Part shown: piece after piece, positions 57,949 to 64,000 of the stretch | Layout: each line of letters begins with the position of its first letter | Numbering within the stretch: the stretch's first letter is position 1 | Origin: Palleronia marisminoris | GTDB taxonomy: Bacteria > Pseudomonadota > Alphaproteobacteria > Rhodobacterales > Rhodobacteraceae | Direction of reading: 5' to 3' | Length of the DNA stretch: 64,000 bases | NCBI RefSeq assembly: GCF_900172315.1 | Contig: NZ_FWFV01000004.1 | Location: 1-64,000 of the forward strand | Program-made: the position numbers and the translations under genes | The notes under the pieces: generated by a model | Databases searched by the model: none | Told to the model about the DNA's origin: nothing | The model's input: the letters and a program-made list of their open reading frames with translations, nothing else

Positions 57949-59019
57949 TCACGAGTGCGCGAACAGCGCCTTGGGGTCGAACTTGCTGACGATCCCGCCG
58001 GTCAGGCGTTTAACCGCGTCGGGTTCGGGGTGCAGCGTGCCGAGCGTCGCATGCGTCTCGGGCGCGGCGCGGACGAGGGTGGCGTGGCCGGCGCATGTCA
58101 TCTGCGCGCGCAGGTCGGTTCCGGGCGGCGTCTCGGCCCAGATCAGCCCGCCGCCCCAGTCCATCAGCCAGCGCCCCGGCAGTGCGGCCACCAGCGCCGG
58201 TGCGTGAGAGGGGCGGACCGAGACGCGCCAGAGGTCGCCCTCGACCCCTGCGAACCGGGTGGCGTCGCGGATCGCGGGCCACGGGTCAGCGTCGATCTGC
58301 CGCCACTCGCCGGGCAACGCGGCGGCGAGGCGGTCGGCGCGGTAGGCGACGGAGTCGCCGCCGCCTTCGATCCGCAGGAAGGTGCCGGCGGCGGGATCAT
58401 GCGCCGCGCCCGTCACCTCGAACGGCGTGGAAAGCGCCACCGACATCGCTGCGACGGCGTCCTCGGGTGTCAGGCCCTCGGCGGCGAGCGTCACACTGGC
58501 CGCGACGCCCGGCAGCAGCTTCAGCGCAACCTCGGTCAGCACCCCGAGCCGCCCGCGCGAGCCGCAGAGAAGCTTGGCCAGGTCGAGACCGGTTACGTTC
58601 TTCATCACCCGCCCGCCATTCTTCACCACCTGCCCCTCGCCGTCGACGAAGCGCACGCCGATCACCGCGTCGCGGGCAGCACCTGCCACCATGCGGCGCG
58701 GGCCGCTGGCGTTGGTCGCGACGCAGCCGCCCAAGGTGGACGTGCCGGACCGCCCGAGGACGCGCGCCGCCTCCCACGGCTCGAAGGCGAGGCGCTGTCG
58801 TTCGGCCTCGAGAGCGGCGTCGATCTCGGCCATAGGCGTACCGGCCCACGCCACGAGGGTCAGCGCGCCGGGCTCATAGAGCGTGATTCCGGTCATCCGG
58901 CGGGTCGTCAGGTCGCCGGCCTCGACCGGCGCGCGCGTGCCGCCGCCGCGGATCGCCATCGGCGCGTTCGCGCTGCGGATCATCCGGGCAAGGTCGCCCT
59001 CGCTTTCGGGCTGCAACAT
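57949..59019 (-). CDS. glcE: Glycolate oxidase FAD-binding subunit
   Basis: A 356-residue FAD-binding (PCMH) protein, short relative to GlcD. Features are MAIRGGGTRAPV, GRSGTSTLGGCVATNASGPR, LCGSRGRLGVLTEVALKL, and a C-terminal substrate-binding-like domain lacking the full GlcD active site. ATG at 59019 is two bases from the glcD stop. Confidence 0.94.
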   Translation of the reverse strand: MLQPESEGDLARMIRSANAPMAIRGGGTRAPVEAGDLTTRRMTGITLYEPGALTLVAWAGTPMAEIDAALEAERQRLAFEPWEAARVLGRSGTSTLGGCVATNASGPRRMVAGAARDAVIGVRFVDGEGQVVKNGGRVMKNVTGLDLAKLLCGSRGRLGVLTEVALKLLPGVAASVTLAAEGLTPEDAVAAMSVALSTPFEVTGAAHDPAAGTFLRIEGGGDSVAYRADRLAAALPGEWRQIDADPWPAIRDATRFAGVEGDLWRVSVRPSHAPALVAALPGRWLMDWGGGLIWAETPPGTDLRAQMTCAGHATLVRAAPETHATLGTLHPEPDAVKRLTGGIVSKFDPKALFAHS

Positions 59020-59021
59020 CG

Positions 59022-60455
59022 TCAGGCCGCCCGCCGGCCGGCGCTGACAGACAGTGGGAACACCTTGGCCGGGTTCAGCAGCCATTTGGGATCGAACACG
59101 TCCTTCACTCGCATCTGCGCCTCGAGGTCGGCAGGGTCGAACTGCACCTCCATCAGGTCGCGCTTTTCGACGCCGACGCCATGCTCGCCGGTCAGGCAGC
59201 CGCCGACCTCGACGCAGAGGCGCAGGATGTCGGCGCCCAGGGCCTCGGCCTTCTCGAGGTCGCCCTCGGTATTGGCGTCGAAGATGATCAGCGGGTGCAT
59301 GTTGCCGTCGCCCGCGTGGAAGACGTTGGCGACACGCAGACCGTAGCTTTCGGTCAACTCGGTGATGCCATTCAGAACGCGGGGCAATTCGCCCACGGGG
59401 ATCGTGCCGTCGAGGCAGATGTAGTCGCCCATCTGCCCCATCGCGCCGAAGGCGGACTTGCGGCCCAGCCAGATCGCCGCGCTTTCCTCGGCGCTGGTCG
59501 AGGCGCGAAGTTCGACCGGGTCGAGGCGGCGGGCGATTTCCTCGATCCGGTCGAGCTGCGCGTCTATCTCGGCGTCCGAGCCTTCGACTTCGACGATCAG
59601 CAGGGCGGCGCAGTCGGGGTAGCCGGCGCCCGCGAAGGCCTCGCAGGCGATGATGGCGGGGTGATCCATGAACTCGATCGCGACAGGCAGGATTCCGGCC
59701 TTGAGGATGTCGCTGACGCATTGTCCGGCGATCTCGGACTCGTCGAAGCCGATCAGGACCGGGCGAGCGCCTTCGGGCTTGGGCAGGATGCGCAACGTCG
59801 CCTCGGTCACGACGCCAAGCTGTCCCTCGCTGCCGCAGATCACGCCCAGAAGGTCCAGGCCGGGGGCGTCCATGTGGCCGCCGCCGATCTCGACCACGGT
59901 GCCGTCCATCAGCACCACCGTCACGCCCAGCAGGTTATTCGTGGTGACGCCATATTTCAGGCAATGCGCCCCGCCCGAGTTCATCGCGATGTTGCCGGCG
60001 ATGGCGCAGGCAAGTTGCGAGGACGGGTCGGGGGCATAGAAGAAGCCGTCCTCCTCGACCGCGCCGGTAACGGCGAGGTTGGTGATCCCCGTCTGCACGC
60101 GGATCATCCGGTCGGGGTAGCTGACCTCGAGCACCTCGTTCAGTCGCGCCACACCAAGGACCACCGCATCCGCCGTGGGCAACGAGCCCCCGGCCAGCGA
60201 GGTGCCCGCCCCGCGCGGGACGACGGGCACGCCTTCCTCGTGGCAGACCGCCAAGCAGGCCGAGACCTCCTCGGTCGAGGACGCCAGCACCACGGCGAGC
60301 GGCGGACAGGCATAGGCCGTCAGCGCGTCGCATTCATAGGCGCGCACCTCTTCGGGGGCGTGGATCACCGCGCCCTCGGGCAGCGCCTCGGCCAGTCGGC
60401 GCACGACCGCCGCCTTGCGCGACAGGATGGCGGGGTTCGGATCCGGCATCTGCAT
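59022..60455 (-). CDS. glcD: Glycolate oxidase catalytic subunit
   Basis: Oxidises glycolate to glyoxylate; 477-residue FAD enzyme. VVPRGAGTSLAGGSLPTADA, GNIAMNSGGAHCLKYGVT, GSEGQLGVVTEATLRILP, HAGDGNMHPLI and GEHGVGVEKRDLM are diagnostic. ATG at 60455 with AAGGAGGAG upstream. Starts the glcDEF operon; no GlcC-type regulator next to it. Confidence 0.96.
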   Translation of the reverse strand: MQMPDPNPAILSRKAAVVRRLAEALPEGAVIHAPEEVRAYECDALTAYACPPLAVVLASSTEEVSACLAVCHEEGVPVVPRGAGTSLAGGSLPTADAVVLGVARLNEVLEVSYPDRMIRVQTGITNLAVTGAVEEDGFFYAPDPSSQLACAIAGNIAMNSGGAHCLKYGVTTNNLLGVTVVLMDGTVVEIGGGHMDAPGLDLLGVICGSEGQLGVVTEATLRILPKPEGARPVLIGFDESEIAGQCVSDILKAGILPVAIEFMDHPAIIACEAFAGAGYPDCAALLIVEVEGSDAEIDAQLDRIEEIARRLDPVELRASTSAEESAAIWLGRKSAFGAMGQMGDYICLDGTIPVGELPRVLNGITELTESYGLRVANVFHAGDGNMHPLIIFDANTEGDLEKAEALGADILRLCVEVGGCLTGEHGVGVEKRDLMEVQFDPADLEAQMRVKDVFDPKWLLNPAKVFPLSVSAGRRAA

Positions 60456-60534
60456 GGGGGTCTCCTCCTTGGTCGAGGCTATGCGCGGAGCCGGGGACTG
60501 GCAAGCGCGCCGGGGGCGGCCTATGGTCCGGCTC

Positions 60535-61245
60535 ATGTCCCTGATCGATCGCCTGTTGCACCTTTCCCCGCTCGACCTGGTCGCGGTCCTCCTGCTGCTG
60601 GTGGGATGGCAGGCCCTGAGCTTCTGGATCGAGCGCGAGGACGCGGCGAAACCCTCGGTCACGGTGCTGATGATGACCGAGCGGCGCGAGTGGATGGTGC
60701 AGATGGTCACCCGCCAGCCGCGGATCTTCGACGCGACGATCCTGTCCACCCTGCGGCAGGGCACAACCTTCTTCGCCTCGACGGTCGTCATCGCGATCGG
60801 GGGCGTGCTGGCGGTGATCGGCAACGCCGAGCAGATCGGCGGCGTGGCGGAAGAGCTGGGCGCTCACGCGACGCCGGTGATCTACCAGGTGAAGCTCGGG
60901 TTCGTAGCGCTGCTCCTGACCGAGTCGTTCCTGAAATTCGTCTGGTCGAACCGGCTGTTCGGTTATTGCGCCGTGGTCATGGCGGCGGTGCCGAACGATC
61001 CCGACGACCCCGAGGCGCTGCCCCGCGCCGCCCGCGCGGCCGAGTTGAACATCCGCGCCGCGGGGAACTTCAACCGCGGCCTTCGCGGGCTCTACGTGGC
61101 GCTGGCGGCGCTGGCATGGCTGATGGGAGCGGTCGCGCTGATCCTCGCCAGCCTCGCCGTGTTCTGGGTAATCTGGTCGCGGGAATACCAATCGCAGCCC
61201 CACGCCATCCTCAGCCGCCCCCCGGGAGGGGCGGCGAAGGGCTAG
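60535..61245 (+). CDS. DUF599 family inner membrane protein
   Basis: A 236-residue membrane protein with about four helices (LDLVAVLLLLVGWQALSFWI, TTFFASTVVIAIGGVLAVIG, VIYQVKLGFVALLLTESFLKF, LAWLMGAVALILASLAVFWVIW) and the conserved RIFDATILSTLRQGTTFFAS loop and FNRGLRGLYVAL. Function unknown. ATG at 60535 fits the family start (MSLIDRLLHLSPLDL). Its stop overlaps the convergent csaA stop. Confidence 0.85.
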   Translation: MSLIDRLLHLSPLDLVAVLLLLVGWQALSFWIEREDAAKPSVTVLMMTERREWMVQMVTRQPRIFDATILSTLRQGTTFFASTVVIAIGGVLAVIGNAEQIGGVAEELGAHATPVIYQVKLGFVALLLTESFLKFVWSNRLFGYCAVVMAAVPNDPDDPEALPRAARAAELNIRAAGNFNRGLRGLYVALAALAWLMGAVALILASLAVFWVIWSREYQSQPHAILSRPPGGAAKG

Positions 61246-61577
61246 TGCAGGCGGCCGCCCAGAGGCACATCTTGGTCGGGCGCGACGAGGACGACCTCGC
61301 CCTGCGGGTCGGGAACGCCAAGGACCAGCACCTCGGATTTCACCGGCCCGATCTGGCGGGGCGGGAAGTTCACCACCGCCAGCACCTGTTTTCCCACCAG
61401 CGTGGCGGGATCGTAATGCGCGGTGATCTGCGCCGACGACTGCTTGATCCCGATCTCGCCCCCGAAATCGACGCGCAGCTTTATGGCGGGCTTGCGCGCC
61501 TCGGGGAAGGGTTCGGCCTCGACGATGCGCCCGACGCGGATGTCGAGCTTCAGGAAGTCGTCGAAACTGGCGCTCAT
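61242..61577 (-). CDS. csaA: CsaA-type tRNA-binding domain protein
   Basis: A 111-residue stand-alone tRNA-binding OB-fold protein (CsaA). LDIRVGRIVEAEPFPEARKP, AIKLRVDFG, KQSSAQITAHY and VVNFPPRQIGPVKSEVLVLG are typical. Described in other bacteria as a chaperone-like or tRNA-binding dimer. Its ATG overlaps the proC stop by four bases, so it is coupled downstream of proC. Confidence 0.93.
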   Translation of the reverse strand: MSASFDDFLKLDIRVGRIVEAEPFPEARKPAIKLRVDFGGEIGIKQSSAQITAHYDPATLVGKQVLAVVNFPPRQIGPVKSEVLVLGVPDPQGEVVLVAPDQDVPLGGRLH

Positions 61578-62374
61578 GCACCAAGCTCGCGCGAGCGGTC
61601 GGCGGCGGCAGTGATCGTGCGGCGCATGAGGTCCGGCAGATCCGCCATCAGCACGTCGAGCCCGGCCTGCGTGGTGCCGTTGGGCGACGTCACCTCTTGC
61701 CGCAGGGTCGTCGGGTCCTTCGGGCTGTCCTCGGCCAGTTGACCCGCGCCGCCAACGGTGGCCTTGGCGAGCGCCAGCGCGAGGTCCGCGGACAGGCCCT
61801 GCGCCTCGCCGGCCTTCGCCATGCTTTCGATCATGTGGAACACATAGGCGGGACCCGAGCCGGAGACGGCCGTCACCGCGTCCATCTGGTCTTCGGCCTC
61901 CAGCCGCACCGTCTGGCCGACCGCGTCCAGAAGATCGGCGGCGAGGTCGAGCGACGACTGCCCCTCGTCATTCGCGACGATCGCGGTGATCCCGCGCCCG
62001 ACGGCGGCGGGGGTGTTGGGCATGGCGCGGATGATCGGGGTGCCGGGGCCGAACGCATCGGCGAACTTGGCGACGGTGACGCCCGCCGCGACCGACAGGA
62101 CGACCGTCTTGCCGCCACCCAGGGCCGCCACGTCGGGCAGCGCGTCGGTCATCATCTGCGGCTTCACGGCGACCAGAAGCATCGCCGGTTGATCAGGAAT
62201 GCGCTCGTTGATGTGGACGCCGGTGCCTTGCAGCCACTCGGACGGCTTCGGGTCGATCACCCAGACGTCGCCGGGGTCGAGCGCGCCCTTCAGCCACCCT
62301 TCCAGCATCGCGGAGCCCATCTTGCCGCAGCCCAGCATCACCAGCCCGCGGCGCTTCAGTTCGTTCATGTCCAT
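61574..62374 (-). CDS. proC: Pyrroline-5-carboxylate reductase
   Basis: Last step of proline synthesis. 266 residues: VMLGCGKMGSAMLEGW Rossmann start, RAMPNTPAAVGRGITAI, AVSGSGPAYVFHMIESM and the C-terminal dimerisation helix with LRQEVTSPNGTTQAGLDVL. ATG at 62374. Followed by csaA in the same operon. Confidence 0.96.
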   Translation of the reverse strand: MDMNELKRRGLVMLGCGKMGSAMLEGWLKGALDPGDVWVIDPKPSEWLQGTGVHINERIPDQPAMLLVAVKPQMMTDALPDVAALGGGKTVVLSVAAGVTVAKFADAFGPGTPIIRAMPNTPAAVGRGITAIVANDEGQSSLDLAADLLDAVGQTVRLEAEDQMDAVTAVSGSGPAYVFHMIESMAKAGEAQGLSADLALALAKATVGGAGQLAEDSPKDPTTLRQEVTSPNGTTQAGLDVLMADLPDLMRRTITAAADRSRELGA

Positions 62375-62521
62375 CGCGTCACCTCTTTCGTTTGCGCGCA
62401 ACAGACCAGAGGCGGGCGGGGATGTCACGGGGGCGGCGTCAAGGGCGCACCCCCGCCCGCGAGGCCCCCGAAGTTTCAAGCAGGATGAAGGCGGCGGGAG
62501 TGCCCGTCCGGGACCGTCCGC

Positions 62522-62899
62522 CTACCTGTGGGGCGTCGCAGGCTCTGCCGCGGACGCGTTGTGGCGAAGCAGATCGTCGGCGCGGTAGGTCTCATACGCA
62601 ATACCTGCCAGTTCAGACACGGTGCGGATGCGTAGCTCGTAGGGTCCCTCGCGCCCGTCGGTGTCGATCATCACAACGACCGGCTCCTTGCCGGTCAGCG
62701 ATCCGGCAAAGATCGCCTGCTGAACGCTGTCGAGCGAGGAACGCTTGTCGAGGCCGACCTCGTAGACCGCGGTGTCGGTTTCACAATCCACGCGGATGCG
62801 GTGCAGGTCGTATCCCACCGAATAGGCATGACTGACCTCGGTCTCGCCTCCGAAGATCAGCGAGCAAAGGATTGCGGCAAGTTCGAGTTCGTTGGCCAT
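62522..62899 (-). CDS. Small conserved-looking protein, PD-(D/E)xK-like pattern
   Basis: A 125-residue protein of unknown function. It contains RIRVDCETDTAVYEVGLDKR then a helix SSLDSVQQAIFAGSLTG and a strand PVVVMIDTDG. An Asp followed about ten residues later by E-x-x-x-x-K next to a strand, then a helix and strand, is the order in the restriction-endonuclease-like core. No nuclease family is certain; the start MANELELAAILCSL would be the first helix. It is 66 bases from nothing obvious downstream, upstream of proC by about 150 bases on the same strand. Confidence 0.6.
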   Translation of the reverse strand: MANELELAAILCSLIFGGETEVSHAYSVGYDLHRIRVDCETDTAVYEVGLDKRSSLDSVQQAIFAGSLTGKEPVVVMIDTDGREGPYELRIRTVSELAGIAYETYRADDLLRHNASAAEPATPHR

Positions 62900-62972
62900 G
62901 GCGCATGATCTAGCGCGCCTTTCGCCCGAGCGCAGGTGAAAACCGCCGCGGTGGTTAGCGTGGATTAAGGAT

Positions 62973-63019
62973 GGGGCCGCGACCTCGTTTCTTATGAGGG
63001 GTAAGGTGGTCGCGGCCCC
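62973..63019 (-). terminator. Long-looped 12-bp hairpin after the YbjN-like gene
   Basis: GGGGCCGCGACC (62973-62984) is the perfect inverted repeat of GGTCGCGGCCCC (63008-63019), with a 23-base loop, just past the stop of the YbjN-like gene. No T-run follows on the minus strand, so it may be a stabilising stem or a weak terminator. Confidence 0.5.
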
Positions 63020-63031
63020 TGCGGGCGCAGG

Positions 63032-63535
63032 TCACGCCCGGCCGTAGGCCTCGGCTATTGCGACCTGCATGGCGTCCCGGGGCGCGCGATTGCCCCAGCA
63101 AACCAGCTGGAAGGCGGGATAGAAGCGTTCGGCGTTGCGCACCGCGGCGTCGATCATGCGGTCGATCTGCTGGGACCCGGCGATCTGCGCGCCCGACAGG
63201 GACAGCGCGTAGCGGTAGACCATCAGCTTGGGCTCGGCCCAGTAGGTGAAGGCGCCCAGCCAGCACTGATCGTTTGCGGCGTTCAGCACCTCGTAGAGTT
63301 CCGGAAGGCGCTCTTCCGGGGGCTCCATCTCGAAGGTGCAGATCAGGCGGAGCGTCTCGTCGTAGGGCGCCCAGGCCAGGGTGAGGGAGTAGGTGCGCCA
63401 CTTGCCCTCGACCGCCATTGCGATCTGGTCGTCGGCGACGCGGTCGAATTCCCATTCGTTGTAGGTGGCCAGATGCTCGACAAGGTCGATCGGGTCGAGA
63501 TCGTCCGGCGTGATGTATTGCTCGCTCAACGACAT
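63032..63535 (-). CDS. YbjN domain-containing protein
   Basis: A protein of about 167 residues with the YbjN fold. IDLVEHLATYNEWEFDRVAD, QIAMAVEGKWRTYSLTLAW, LRLICTFEMEPPEERLPELY, and the C-terminal helix-rich VYRYALSLSG and FQLVCWGN define it. YbjN-like proteins resemble secretion chaperones; their role here is unknown. The start is either 63535 (MSLSEQYIT) or one of two ATGs up to 63547. Confidence 0.85.
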   Translation of the reverse strand: MSLSEQYITPDDLDPIDLVEHLATYNEWEFDRVADDQIAMAVEGKWRTYSLTLAWAPYDETLRLICTFEMEPPEERLPELYEVLNAANDQCWLGAFTYWAEPKLMVYRYALSLSGAQIAGSQQIDRMIDAAVRNAERFYPAFQLVCWGNRAPRDAMQVAIAEAYGRA

Positions 63536-63762
63536 TGGCATCCCCATGTCTGAGAGGCCGAGGGGACACTGCTGATCGCCCAAGGTCTCGGTGCCTGCAC
63601 GAGGAGGGGTCTTGTTCGCCCCCTGTCCTCACAAGATATGGTGTGGGAGGGTGCCGAATCTGTAAAGTGAATAATTGCCCGAGGCAGCCGCAAAGTTGTG
63701 GATATCAATCCGCGGAACGCAAGATTTGGTGTGCGGACTAATACGATTCCGTGACATGAGCC

Positions 63763-64000
63763 TCAGAGACTGAGGCGCGCGCGCAACGCCGCGCCGATGG
63801 TCCCGTCATCCAGGAAGTCCAGCTCGCCCCCCACCGGCACGCCCTGTGCCAAGGTCGTCAGGCGCAGCCCTTCGAACCCGGACAGCCGGTCGGCGATGTA
63901 ATGGGACGTGGTCTGGCCATCCACGGTGGCCCCGAGGGCGAGGATCACCTCGGTCACGCCTTCCTCGGCCACGCGCGCTTCGAGCCGGGGGATGCGCAGT
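63763..64000 (-). CDS. recR: Recombination mediator RecR, C-terminal part (runs off the window)
   Basis: RecR helps RecFOR load RecA at gaps. Only the Toprim C-terminal region is in the window: [35 protein letters not shown], and [19 protein letters not shown], the standard RecR ending ALRARLSL. The N-terminal zinc finger lies beyond 64000. Confidence 0.94.
   Translation of the reverse strand, partial: LRIPRLEARVAEEGVTEVILALGATVDGQTTSHYIADRLSGFEGLRLTTLAQGVPVGGELDFLDDGTIGAALRARLSL

Overview
The window looks like a chromosomal segment of a high-GC alphaproteobacterium of the Rhodobacteraceae/Roseobacter type. The inference rests on gene content read from the translations: class I lysyl-tRNA synthetase, an alpha2-beta2 glycyl-tRNA synthetase with a DUF6446-type gene between glyQ and glyS, an NDUFS4-like complex I subunit gene, DUF2244, DUF4864 and DUF599 proteins, and TRAP transport of carboxylates. 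No rRNA, tRNA or CRISPR array was seen.

There are two halves. Positions 1 to about 20,090 are accessory and scarred. They hold a duplicated, internally deleted AraC-regulator fragment (228-496), a nitronate monooxygenase, a frame-damaged cheW and the last residues of a chemoreceptor, an intact translationally coupled minCDE operon, a complete quinate/shikimate catabolic locus (5523-13017), an IS3-type transposase scar, a GlxA-type regulator divergent from two alpha/beta hydrolases, an FAD monooxygenase, and a graveyard of broken genes (MFS pieces, an SDR tail, a Fic piece). Positions 20,090-64,000 are tightly packed core genes: uvrB, lysS, nadD, ctaD, carA, ilvC, glmM-folP-folB, ppdK-glyS-glyQ, gabD, a heat-shock gene, glcDEF, proC and the 3' end of recR.

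The quinate/shikimate locus is the most coherent system. On the minus strand are a 3-dehydroquinate dehydratase homologue (TTG start, altered substrate-binding motif), the three parts of a TRAP transporter and an FCD-type GntR regulator. Divergent on the plus strand are an NAD-type quinate/shikimate dehydrogenase and a two-domain 3-dehydroshikimate dehydratase (isomerase barrel plus HPPD/VOC). Together they would import quinate or shikimate and convert it to protocatechuate.

The most unusual single genes are a secreted peptidoglycan-binding protein whose trypsin-like domain has lost all three catalytic residues (50178-51908), a family 2 glycosyltransferase with a GspE/MshE-N-like front domain (32409-34046), dihydroneopterin aldolase with a long unassigned C-terminal half (42021-42920), and a small protein with a PD-(D/E)xK-like arrangement (62522-62899). 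An intrinsic-terminator-like hairpin lies inside the start of the DUF2244 gene after ctaD. I do not see a clearly new defence or mobile system; the novelty is in the variant catabolic locus and these odd domain arrangements.
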